Source: Parus major (Eukaryota; Chordata; Aves; Passeriformes; Paridae). Taken from it: DNA of 64,000 bases. The first letter of the stretch is position 1. Each line of letters begins with the position of its first letter. The stretch covers positions 50,001,363 to 50,065,362 of the forward strand of contig NC_031774.1 in the NCBI RefSeq assembly GCF_001522545.3. The letters run 5' to 3'. The translations under genes and the position numbers were made by a program. Shown in pieces: positions 13,901 to 26,500 of the stretch. The notes below the pieces were generated by a model that was not told the DNA's origin, ran no database searches, and saw nothing but the letters and a program-made list of their open reading frames with translations.

Positions 13901-15137
13901 TAAGAATATGATCTCATGCTAGGGAACCCAATTAAAAATAAAAAGAATGAAAATTGTCTTTGATTAGAGGAGTCACATTTTTAACCAAAAAATTTTTCAG
14001 ATCGTGTGTGCTTCTCTGTTTCCTGAAATAAACCTGAATTAGTTTTTTATTTAAGGACAGCAAATAAAGGGATTTTTTCTTCCTTCTAAAGAGCCTTAAA
14101 GCTGTCCTCTTCCTGGTTAATACCAGGATATCAAACACTGGATCAAATGTGGTGTCTCTGGCTGGGTTTGAGTCCTTGGCAAGGGCAGTTTGTTCTTTCT
14201 GCATTGATGTCAGCAAAGATTTTATTGCTGGAGAGTGGGAATATGTAATGGGACAATTTTACAGTAAGAATGTATATTACTAATAATTATATAATTATAT
14301 TGTATTCTATTTGTCAGAATTAAATGAAGGGAAGACTTAATCCTAACTGAAGATGAAGATGGATAGTGTGGGAAAAATTCCAGCCTGTTATGGGCATCCT
14401 GGATGCTTTTTTACCTCTGCCATCCAAACAAGGCTATCACTAGTTAATTCAAGTACTTCTCACATGCACTGGTTTAACTGCCCATTCTAGAGAAAAAAAA
14501 TCTATATTCCTGTGAGAGACAGTACTGAACAAGACAGGTTTTAAAAGAAGAGTTTTCTAAATTTGAAATAATTTTTCCTTTAAATATTTAGATTGTGATT
14601 TGTCTTTGTGACAACCTATAATGAAGCCTGAGACTGCATTAATTTCAGAAATTAAAATATTCACGAGGTACAGAGTTCTAAAGAAAAGTCAGACCACTGC
14701 TGAAAGTAAAGCCATTAGCTGAGAGCAAGTACCCAGAGTTTGTGAAAATGATAAATCTGCTCTAGACATCAATGGCCCCTTCTGCAGGTGCAGGAGGAAT
14801 GTTTTATTCTCTTTGTATTGTGTTCCTTAGTTTGAGTCTACAGAAAACAATTAATAAAGCTGATAAGCCTTTTAGAAATGTAAATGTAGAAGGTTTGGGA
14901 GTGGTATTTATTTTACAAATAAATGCTATTGATCAAAGGCTGAGAATTTCCCATTCTTATTTCTCAGAGGATATACTTATTAAATAAGGCAAAAAATAAA
15001 CAATTTCAAATTGATAATTATGGATTACTTACTATTGATTTAGTCTCAGTTTAGTAAATTTGTAATTAAATGGAAAAGTGTTTAATTGCTTATGTATTTC
15101 TGAAGTTTAATAGTATTTTCAATTTATTTTAAAAAAG

Positions 15138-15162
15138 ATATATATATGTATATGTATATATG
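15138..15162. repeat. TA/TATG-rich microsatellite
   Basis: Alternating tatata and tatg units, about 25 bp. Confidence 0.85.
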
Positions 15163-18100
15163 ATTATATAGAATTTTCATTAAACTATAAACTACAAAAA
15201 AATAAGTAAAAAGTTAGTGGTCCAAGTAAATTTGAGGATCAGTTTCCATTTTAATATTGAATATGTAAACTAGGAAAATGACAAAATGTATGCTCACCTA
15301 AGTAATTTCTCAAGTGTTTGAATGGTCCTGTCTCTAATGTAACACTCAGGCTGCATTTAACTGCTGATGAGCTACTGATACATCTTAGGATTTCTTGATA
15401 GTGTGAATCAACTTTTCTTTTGTAAAATAACTTAAATATGCAACAAACTACAAAAAAAATAAAATTACCTTGTAATGCATTACCACAAGACAATAGTGGT
15501 AACTTTTAAAAGGTGTTTTAAATCAGTTTTCTTGCCTTTTGAATCTGCTGGCTGCAAGTGAAAGTAAATCTTTCTGCTTTTATGCATATGGCATAGTTGA
15601 AGAATCAAATGGAGACATCCAGTTTTTTATGGGAGTGAAAAGATATTAAACTGAACACTATAAAGTTTCTAGGAGAACGTTTTTTGTGAACTCATGTGTG
15701 GTGTTTATTTGCATGTTGTTTAGAGTATATTTAGGAGGAGCAAATCTCTTCTGAATTGGTTCTTTTTGTCTAGTAGTGCTAAACAAAAGCTGAAGGCTTT
15801 TTAGCTTACATCATGTGATGAATTTGCATTCTTTCCTTCTAGTTCTTGTTGATGACTTGGACATTGAGCCATAGCAGTGACATGGAGATGGAGAGTCATT
15901 GGAGATGTTCTCCCATGATCCACAAGCTATTCTTCTTCTCTTGTTTTAAGGGTGTGATACAGGTACAATCTCAGCACATCACTGAGAATATAAGATGGTA
16001 AAACACATCCCAGGTATTCTGCCCTGATACCTTAATTACCCTACTTGTTCCTTTATTAGCAAGTTCTTAGGCTGCATCTTCAGCTTCTTAACTCCAGGCA
16101 GGTGCTGCAGAGTCACTTCCTTTTCAAACTACTATCCTTGCATTAATATTGTGCTGTGGAATATTATCTTTACTCTTCTGGTTTCTGTTTGCAATGCTGG
16201 GATTTGGGGTTTTTTTCCAATGGTATGGGCTGATCCCAGCAGAATGTGAAGGAATCATAACTGGCTAAAACATTTTCTATTGACTGCTGTGTTCAACAAA
16301 GCCAGCACAGTAGCCCTGAACTGTTAAAGCACTTATGTTGATAGACCTCTTCTGGGTAAAATTCCTCTAATTTATTGATATGTCAAAAATTTCTTCCATC
16401 TTCTTAAGCACTATTGGGGAAGATAATTTTTAACTGGTTGATTTCCAAGTAGAAGCTCATTTACCATCTGCTTGGGAAAAAATAGTAAGCTGCTGGCTAT
16501 AGCTTGACAGCTACAGGCAGGTCAAGGGCACTGCTTATAATTTTGCTGCAGTGATTCCTAACTAATTAGCCATGAGGAACTTTCTGAGAATATCCTGTTA
16601 AGATCATTTTCTTCTCTCCCATTTTGTTAATGAATGCAGTGCTCCCAGCTGTGAGGCTCTGAGTGATGATTGCTATTATGGATTTATCCTTTCAAATTCT
16701 GCCTCTGATTTTTGGAAATTATATTTTCTGTCTTTAAGTTTCTAGTGGTAAAGCTGTAAAAGGACAAGTTATCCCTTAGCGAATGTTGGGAAATACAGTA
16801 ATAAGATTTAATAAATGCTGGGTTGCAATAGCTAGCTATATTAGAGGAGGGAAAATACTGTTTATCTGTTCATAACCATCTGTAGTCCATATTAGTTGAC
16901 TAAAAATATTTGTATCATTATTTTTTAATAGAATGGTTTAGAAGTGATCTGTTCTCACAAGACGATGCTTTACTTTACTGCTACTGTGGTTGCCAGTACA
17001 TTCAGAGTAGGGCATTGGGTAGGTGTGTGGGATAAAGTTTTCTTCCCATTTCCTCCTACATATACATACCTTGTGAGGACATGGAAAAACTAATCTGGGC
17101 TGTTCAGATTACTTAATGTAAGATGTACCTGATTGTACCCAACTAGGGCATCTCCTTGCATTGCTAATCTCTCTGAAGAACATGCATTAGAATACAGAGC
17201 TGAAAAGTTGTCCTACCTGTTCAAAAATGGTATGTGTGTATACATACATAAGCTTATACATAGGCATAGCATTGTTTCTGTAGTTGTTGAGTTTAAATAT
17301 TAGATATGATTTCTTGTTCCTCATAATCAAAACTTTCCATCTCAAAATGTATATATGATGCTTGCACTTTTATCCCATTATACATACATTTATAGCAAAA
17401 TGCAGTTGGAGGTTTAGGCATGCAGCTGGCAACAAGTTTTGACTTCCAAAACTTCATGTAAAGCAACAATGTTTACGGTTTTACCTCTAGCTAAAAGATT
17501 CTGCCTGTTTTTTTTTCTCCTAACCACACAAAATAACAAGATTAAATAGGATAACATTATTTGGGGCTTTAAATCCACTTGCTTCTCACAGTGGAAAGCT
17601 CTAATCTGGCAGACCAGTCCAGTATGTACCAGACTTCATGATAAGCTGTTACCCATATGTGCTGTCATTGTCCCCAGGAGACAAAGCTGGAGGGCTGCTG
17701 CTGGGTTTCAGGTATGGTACAGTGTTTTGCATTAGAAAAGTGAGCAGAGGAAAGATACTTAGTCTGTAAAATATTGTCAACACTAATCTTTTAAACAAAG
17801 GAGCTTGGCGTGGTGTTGTCAAAGGAAGCTAAACCCGCTGTTTTATTTTCCCATTGTTCCCTTGCACAGAGACTCTGGTCTCAGAATGACCGCTGACATT
17901 CTGCCACAGAAATTGATACAAGGAGAATACTTGGTACTTTCCAATCTTGCTTCAAAGCCTGGCAACAGTGTTGTGGTTTCATTCCCCTGCTTCTGTGCTA
18001 CAGTGAATCGCTTGTGTTCATTCTGAGAGAAGTTGGATGATTCTCTGTCTTCCAAGGTGTTTTTTTCTCTCTTGCTGTCAGTTCTGAAAAACTTGTCTGC

Positions 18101-19924
18101 CTGACTTCTGTGGCCCAGACTCAAAGATGCATGAAATGAACCAAAAAGGGAGGGCAGAATTTGGAAGGTGTAGGAGATGCCAGCCACAGAGGGATGTTTT
18201 TCTGTTCTCTGAGAGTTTCAAGCTAAACATATGTTATCAAAAGAGGTGAAGCAGAGATGTTATTTGAAATTTAAGGGTAGTGTTACTCCCAGGATGCTTG
18301 AAGGAAGTAGTTGAAGTATCTCAGTTACTTGCATGAAATCCCAGTGATGATGTGGGCAGAAGAAGAGGAACTTGCCAAATGAGTGACGTGTGCCACATCT
18401 TACAGCTTGGCAAAAAGTGCAAAAACCATGGGCCTTTATGGGTGGGTGGAAAGATGTTTCTGGAAATGTAGGATCTTCAGTGTTCTTAATTACTTGCTAG
18501 TATACTGGGTCAAATTCAGGCTATGGATGTCCTAATCTCCAGTATTGTGGGGTTTTTTGTTTGCCTATTTTTTCATAAATACTGCTTTTAACTTTCCTTT
18601 GATGGTGAGGCTTTCTCAGCAGCTGCTGTGTTCTGGCATAGAGTTAGCTGCATGCTGAGGGTGGAGAATTCCTTTCTGTCCATGTGCAGTTTCATGAAGC
18701 TGGAGTAGCAGCCCTGAAGTTCATAGCTGTTTCCAAGGAATGTAGATACTTGTACCAACTGATTTCAGAAGAAGTGCAGAATGTGATACACTTAATGAAA
18801 TCTCTTAGTGATGGAAAATATTCCTATCAGTTGAGGTCAATTCAGGCTTGCTGACACAATGCATGTCTTTATGCTAGAAGAAGAGCTTCTCTGTGTGTGG
18901 GTAGTGCTGCCTTTCCAGTGCCATCCCTTGCCATGTTTTCCTTCATGTGGATTATCTTTAGTTTTTGTCAAAAACCACTGCTGGAACTTGCTGTCCTCAG
19001 AAGGCTTGCATTTTCTTTCCTGATGTCCTGCAGAGTGCCTAAACACAAGGACAACTCTGCAGAGACTGAGATGCTACTTTTAAAATGTATTATGAAAAGA
19101 GTGTCTAGCGACCACAGTTGAAATCAGTTTTGGAAGTACTTCATGTACAGTTTTATCCTGTTAATTGGTGCTCCAAAGAGACCATGTAGATTGAATAAAC
19201 TCAGATTTGTTTGCCAGTTTTTTGAGAATCAGTACCTAATATATCCACTGCATGGTCAACTGCTGTGGTCTGAGCTGGACAAGATAGCCTCAAAATTAAT
19301 GTCTGTCAAAGGTGGAATATGTTTAATACAGTTGTTTTTCTTGGGGGGACAATGGCAAGTCTTATTTTAATTATTTCATACACATTAACATACAGTTAAG
19401 ATTTAGGTTTTTTAGAAGGTAAAAATCTATAGAAAATATTATGCATCTAATAGACTTCTTTCTAACTAATGGTGTAAGTATGTAATTCAGCTTTAGCCTA
19501 CATACGATGAAATAGTATTGAAATCACGCTTGTAAACAGCATACATGTCCTGTTGTTGGCTTTGCTTCAGCTGTTTCTTCACATTTGGCTAAGCTCAAGT
19601 AATAAATTGCTGTAAAACTGGAATACACTCTGGAAGCAGATAAATCATCTGACTCAGTATTGTCTTTTAGTTTGCCATGAGAAATCTTTCCAATCTATGA
19701 GATCATGGATTAGCTGGTTGGACAATTTAGAGAGGCATATAGTACATTCCCCTTTTTTGCTGCCTTTGAAACTTGTAGAATCTCAACAAGGCAAAAATGA
19801 AAAACTCTTTTCCAAGTTTTACCACAAATACATATTGCAATGAAAAATCAGGCATCTGAATTGATACCTCCTTGTTTTATCTAATTTTGGACATTGTAGG
19901 TGGCATTTATCTCATCAGCTGTAG

Positions 19925-19996
19925 ATTAACTCCCAGCCCATTGCAGGTGGGCAGGAAATCTTTTAGGCCCCTTCCAATCAAAACCATTCTATGATT
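19925..19996 (+). mobile_element. Short CR1 3' tail, sense
   Basis: The sequence gggcaggaaatcttttaggc, then ccccttccaa, and a final accattctatgatt matches the CR1 3' end including its octamer. It is a heavily 5'-truncated copy. Confidence 0.75.
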
Positions 19997-21946
19997 TACA
20001 TATTTGCGACAATGATTTAGACTTGCCTTAAAATGGGTGAAAAGAAATTAACATTGTAGAAAGTGACTCACTTCAGGTTTCTAAAAACATGTTGCATAAA
20101 TTTCACTGTAAAGTCATTTTTCTTCCCATTGATGAATAAAGGTAGTGATTGATTCTTCTGTCCTAATGATGCGACCCATGTAGATGCTGTGATGTCTGTT
20201 GTGTCCATCCATGGGCAAGGAGTGGTAGTGACTGATAAGGAGATCTAACACTTGGGGGCAATTTGTCTGGATTTGCAGTCTCCTGCATATGCCTTTCCAA
20301 ATTTCATTACAAATGTGTGCTAAAATATTCCTTCTAAATATCCTTTGCTGTGAGGATGAGTGGTACACTGCAGAGGTAGGTCACAAATTAAGCTAACAAT
20401 ACCACTCTTGCTTGTGTGGCCAAAATAGGTGACATCTGCGGTGATATTTCTGTTGTATTGTTAATTTATAGCATTGGTTTTTTTCCTCTTGTGATACCAT
20501 ACCATTTTGCTTCTTTGGCTGTGTTGAAGATGCAATTTTATTGCTCAACATACTGGGATGTAATGATCTCAATGGCAAAAACATTCCATCCTCAACTTGC
20601 ATAACAAACAGGTTATGCTTATTTTATAATTGAACTTTGGATTCTTCACAAAGTGTAGTTTTATTGTATTCTGTGCCTCTTTTCTTGCTTGTACATGCAT
20701 GCAAAGAGGAGGTAAAGTGTAGTGGTACTAGATTGTAAGCAATCTTGTCTCCAGCTGCAATCTTACTGAAAGCTGTCAAAATTTTATTGTTTTTCTGCAT
20801 TCTTGGAAGGGAACTGCACCCAGTGAGGTAACCACCATAAAAACCAAGCAAGCTGTAGGTTACAGCAAGAATGAGGATTATGTTATCAGAACCCTACAAG
20901 AATGATGATAGTGGAAGGTACAAATGTTGTGTCCAAGAAAGGGTTTTCTGGGTCAGTGAGGGTGTGAGGGGAAGAGTCACAGTGGCACACAGAGGGGAGA
21001 GAGAAGAAGGAGAGAATCTGTACATCTTATTAATTATTAGTGGGAGTGATTTCTTATAGGACTGTAAATAAACTGGTGCCAATGATTTACCACTTGAAGA
21101 TTAATGTCTGGGCAAAATTACTGTTTCTACACACTTAAAAATTAGTGAAATGGATATTTCAATGAGGATGTTTTCTTTTGTAGCAAGGGTAGATCATTTC
21201 AACACCAACTGGTTTTCCCCTGGGTTTCCTTTAGTGCCCTGCTTTTGGGATTTGGCTGTTTCTCATTGACTGAATTCAGAGGAAAACTATTCCTGAGGAT
21301 ATTGAATTTGGCAGAATGGCTGAAGTTTGAATTTGGCTTGTATTGGTTAAATCAAGCTTTTGATTTGGTTGCCTATTGTCCAGTATGCTAATCCATGTTA
21401 TTTCCAGCTGAGTTAAAGTGTAAAGTCATTAGAACAGCGTGGGGCTTTTGTTTGTAGAGGAAAGGTTAAGTTCTGCAGGCAGCTCTTACTGCTGCCAGCA
21501 TAGCTGCTAATCTGAGTTTGGGGACTAATTACCTGTAATAGCTACAGGACAGAGTTCTGTGTTGAGCAGAAGTTTGATTAGGCCAAAGCTTGGAAAGCTT
21601 TGTCATGGGAAAGTTTTTTAACATTTTTCAGGAACTTGAGTTCTGATTTAGTTCATTCAGAACCAGATACTTACTGTACTACTACATTCAGCCTAATAAT
21701 ATCCTAATGCTGATATTGTGGAAAAAAAATCCTATAGCAGAATTAACAAGCATTTTAAACTATAATAGCCTGTAGCTATTTAAGGACTGTCAATATTGTT
21801 ACATAATTTCTGAGCTGCTTCTTATTCAGCTTTTGATAACCACAGTAGGTATTGGGGTTGTGAGGAATGAGGAAGACAAAACTGACTTGATGAACAGATT
21901 TCAAAACCAGTCTGTATTGGAGTGGTTTAGAGATTAATAGATTTGT

Positions 21947-21971
21947 AAAAAAAATAAAAAAATAAAAAAAT
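21947..21971. repeat. A-rich (A7T)n tract
   Basis: Three runs of seven to eight A separated by single T. Confidence 0.85.
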
Positions 21972-23319
21972 TAAATGCCATTTTTTCCTAGACCCTTATG
22001 ATTAAAAATTTGTATGCATTAACATTTTTGGATGTGCTTTTAGATGTATTCAGAAACAGTTGTTTTCTTTTTTTTATCACTTTGTTATAAAATTCAATAG
22101 GAGTTATTATTATTATACAAAAACCATTTAACTTTGGTATTGTGCCCTTTTACAAAAGAAGTGGAAAACTGGTTTGGAATGGAGAGAATTAAGAACACAA
22201 GAAATGAAAACAAATACCACCTTCTTCACAAATAGAAGAAATACAGGCTGCAGACTTGCATTGGGAAGAGAGAGAAGTTAATTTTGCTTCCAGATAGTAG
22301 CATAAATATCCATTTTTGCTACAGCATGACTTATTAAGTCATTAATTGAAAGCTATGATCCTTCACTAACATTACTTAAGATCATCTAATAAGTTAGTAC
22401 CTAAGTTTTTTTTCAGATTTCAATGCCAAGTTAAATAAAACTTTGCAATTCACTTTAAAAACTGCACATTATTTCCCTGTTTGATACTGACTGTGATCTT
22501 TTTGGTGTTGCTTTACTCTTATTTCTCTTAAGTTAACACTGTAATAAGAGATAGTGTTTCTATATGATAGGAATAAAAGTGCTCATTTAGGAAAAATATT
22601 CTTATCACTAGTTTTGAGTGGACAGAACATGTAGTCCTCATCATGGAGTTTCAGTCTTGAAGCTTCTATGGGTTACTTCCAAATAATGGGTTAACTCTAT
22701 TCAAAGTAATGACCCTTTTAATAATTTGCAGGTTTAGAGTATAGTTACTGAGTAATTCTGAATTTATTTGGGGTTTGTTTCAGTCAGAGGGAATGTTCTC
22801 AGAGTTGCTGGTATAAACTAGGGGTTAGCAGATTGGGTCAGTGTCTGTTCTTCAGTCTGTGAATGGTAGCTTGAAAAAGTGTAAGCCTATCTGTTACCTA
22901 TGTATTTATAATATATCTCTATGACCTATGTGAGACACAAAAATCTGGAAGAGTGTGAGCATATCAGAAAATGTAGCTCTCTACCTGAATGCTCAGCAGT
23001 GTCAGAATGTTGTGTTGAGCAGAACAGTGAAGGGTGATGATTGGTCACTGCAGTTCTGACATGCAGATAATTGGCAGTGGAACCCAATTAACAACTGGCC
23101 CTGAAGCCAACCTCATCATCACATCTTACTTAAGTATGTATCTTTTATTTATATATTTTTAAATTCCATCTCTTCCTTTTGGTCACTTAAAAACTTTCTT
23201 CCTCAAGAAGTCATCAGGTCTGAGAAAAGCTTTGTTTTTACCTGCAGCCAATTGCATAAGGTACTTCTGGGTGGCTATCCAATATTGATAATGCATTTTT
23301 TTTCTGCTGTTTTTTTTAG

Positions 23320-23502
23320 ATGACAGTGCCTCTGCTGCAAGCAGTATGGAGGTTACAGATCGCATTGCCTCTCTGGAGCAGCGTGTCCAGATGCAGGAAG
23401 ATGACATCCAGCTGCTCAAATCTGCCCTTGCTGATGTGGTCCGACGCTTGAATATTACAGAGGAGCAGCAGGCCATGCAGAACAAGAAAGGACCTACCAA
23501 AG
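23320..23502 (+). CDS. EML1: EML1 exon 2: N-terminal coiled coil
   Basis: This 183-nt exon enters in phase 1 and leaves in phase 1. It encodes [20 protein letters not shown] and continues with a heptad-patterned segment ([20 protein letters not shown], then [12 protein letters not shown]). That is the trimerisation coiled coil of the EML family, which is required for microtubule association. The acceptor follows a T-rich tract, and the donor is AAAG|GTTTGC. The split codon joins to exon 3 as Ala (G|CA) or to the candidate 63-nt exon as Asp (G|AT). The residues agree with human EML1 as I recall it, with only a few changes near the end (QAMQNKKG). Confidence 0.97.
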
Positions 23503-26500
23503 GTTTGCATTTCAGATAGATGTAAAATAGCACAGCACAATGACTTGTTCATATGTATTAAAATAGATTATTCATTAGATCTTGAAATATTCAAAATCAA
23601 CAAATCAAGCTAAATAAAATACATTTGAAATTCAACCTGTTAAGAAGAACACATAGAAATCCATATAGTTAAATCTGTGAGCCTTCTACAATTTACATGA
23701 ACCAGCGAAGCATTTGTGTTTTCTTAATGCTTAATCCACAATCTACATTTAACCATTGCTACCGCTTCCTTACTTCTGATCAAGATATTTTATAAACTCT
23801 TTAGGGAAGGCATTGTCTTCTGTGGGAGAAACTCCTAATAGGCTGGGGTTTTTTTTATCCTAGAAAATGAATTAAACTTAGGTAAAATGTAATTAAAATT
23901 TAATTTAGCATGTTTTAAGTATCTATGGATCATACAGACATAAGACAGAGGTCTAAGTTAGCACAGAGTTGACATGAATAAGAAGATGGTACAACATTAG
24001 CTGCTCAGCTACAAAAGAAAGGCAGAGCTGTGGTTGCTGCCTGACTATCTTCCAGAGCAGCAGAGCCACAGCCAGCAAGGTGTGACAGATGTCACTGCTT
24101 GGCAGAATTCTGTGCTGTGCCCACTTGCCACAGTGTTCTCTCTTGTGGCTCCTGCTCTGCAGAAATGGGTTTTTCCAGAGAAATTGGACCTGAACATCCA
24201 GCACTTCACTGGAGTAAAGGTTTATTTGAACCCAAGCCGTGTGATTTGCTGTTGCATGTGAGGCTGCATGTGTGCAGCTTAGAGAAACACTCAAGGTATT
24301 TTAGGGTGGTCTTAGGAATAAGAGTGGTAGCAACCTAGATGTGGAAAAAGTACTGACTTCACGGGCTCTCTGTTGTCTATTTTAAGAAGTTGTTTCTTTT
24401 GGGGTCCTAATATGTATTAATATTAATTAAAACCTTACTTTGCATAAGAACTATCTTACGTATTTATGAATTTCATATTTTAAAGTTAGGACTTCCTTTA
24501 TATTTGTCATTGATTTAACAGATGACGTAGGAATTACTTAATTTGTTGAACTGAGATGTGACATTTGTTACAAAGTTTTGTGCTGGGAGATGAAGAAAGC
24601 TGAAAGAGACAGAATTACAGAGCCAAATAATGAGTTGGTTGTGTCTCATGCTAGCTGTCAGATGGAATAGACACTAAGAATCTGCAGTCTTGTCTTCATG
24701 TTCTCTTCCCTTTCTGCTGTAATCTCCTTATTTTGTCTTTGTTTTATTGAGAAAAAAATTTAAATATCAGATAAGTTAAATGTTACTAAAGATAGGCTCC
24801 ACTGTGATAAAATGTTCCATCAAATCTGGTTTTACAAGGGATTAAGAGGCTTCACGTTGGCTGTAAAATAGATATTATCTGATGCATGGAGGAAATAAAA
24901 TCTAGTAATTATTACTGAGTTGTAACCAAATCTGTTCTTCTTCCCCGCTGGCTTTACTTAGCTAAATACAAACCAGATTTTCATGGATTGTGTGAGCAGA
25001 GTTGAACTCTAAATCAGGAGAGGTTTTCTTGGTCATGGCAGACCATTAGAGCCATAGTTCAATGTACATTGAAGAAAAGCTGCTGTAAGCCTATCCCCCT
25101 GTCTTTTGTGGCTGGTTTTGTCGGGGTTGTTTTGTTTGCTTGTTTGTGGGATTTGTGTGTGGTTTGGAGGGGTTTTTTTAATGTATATATGGCATGCCTG
25201 GTTCTTGAGTGTGTGAAATTCCAGTATTTACTGTAACAGTGCATATAGAGGACCATGAATGTCAATTGCTTTTCCATTGCAAATTACCAGAATGGGTCCT
25301 GGTATTTGCCAACAAAACCCACTGAGTTTCTGGAGAAAATCAGTACTGTGACTGTTTATGTAAAGAACTTTCAGTTTGCTGTACATCAGCTGTATCATTT
25401 AGTATATGGTCAACCTTATTAAACATGAATTATGAACATGAAAGAGAATCTGAAGTATTCTCATCACTTGTTTCTTTCCAGCTGTTTTGTAAAATGTGAT
25501 ATATTTCACATGATGGCCTATTATTCCTTAGTAGGCACAACTACTTTATGACAAATTATATGCAATAATTTAGCATAAGACTAATTTTAGTTTGGAACAG
25601 CATTTTAGAGGCCCCTGATGGAGACTCTTAGGAGAGGAGCCTTTTTAGCCATGGGAGGAGCTGGAGTGGTGTCTTCTCATGCTTTACTCCTTGGGCTGCA
25701 TGGACTGAACCTGTTTATTTTTCCTAAATTGTTTAATGACTAATTCCACATTTGGAATTTTAAAAAGTGGAATTTGACCCCACAGAATGTCACAGAAACT
25801 GTGTCCATACAAACTGGGGCTTGAAGCATATTGTGTACTGCTGTTATCATTTGATCTATAGATGAAGTAGGTCGGGATTAAGTGTGTGTGTGTGCTGGGG
25901 GAGGTCTGTGCCTTTGGAAAAACAGGATCCTCCCACAACTGTGTAAAGTCTGGAACAAGAATCTTCATGGGACAAATGACTTCATTTTTCTGAGTACTTC
26001 AGATTTAAAATTAATTTAAAGATTTCAAGTTTCAGACTTTAAATCTATAATGGAAAAATCTTGAGCTTGTTTTCAGTCTTTGTGTTCTTGTTCTAAACTT
26101 GAGCTAATCAGCTTAAAAGCAGCATACATCATGGAAAGGGAGCGGCTTATCTTGTCCATTTGTGGAGCTCCTTCCCTAATGGTGTTTTGAGTTTTTGTTT
26201 AGTTGTTTGGGTTTTTTTTCCTTTTCCTTTTTTAGTTCTACTACTTGGTGGAGTTTCAGTATGGCTTCCTGCCTTTGTTTTACTTGTGTTTGTTGTTATT
26301 TCCTTTTGCAATTATTGGTTTGTTTGTAAACTTAACAGCCCTATTAATCCGTAGATCAGAGTGTGATTAAAAAAGCTGCTGCTGAGGCTGATAAACTTGT
26401 CAGTCCTGCTACCACAGGTAAGACCTTGAAGCACCAGCACTTCCAAAATAAACCTTACTGACAAAGCAGTAAGAGCAGTGTGTTAGTGACTTCTAACAGC

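Larger units (their letters stand above)
1..23319 (+). other. EML1: EML1 intron 1, 3' portion
   Basis: No canonical EML1 exon is found upstream of 23320, so this 23 kb stretch is read as the tail of the first intron, which is very long in other vertebrates too. It holds an antisense CR1 (1-355), a GC-richer patch (about 3540-3780), a candidate alternative exon (7741-7955), a small hairpin (6747-6770), another GC-richer patch (about 10500-10800), a short CR1 tail (19925-19996) and simple repeats. The open frames here are short and show no recognised domain. The final acceptor has a long T tract just before the AG at 23318-23319. Confidence 0.85.

Noticed and set aside
17805..18026. 73-codon open frame on the + strand in intron 1.
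   Set aside because: No known motif and no matching exit phase at a donor, so probably chance.
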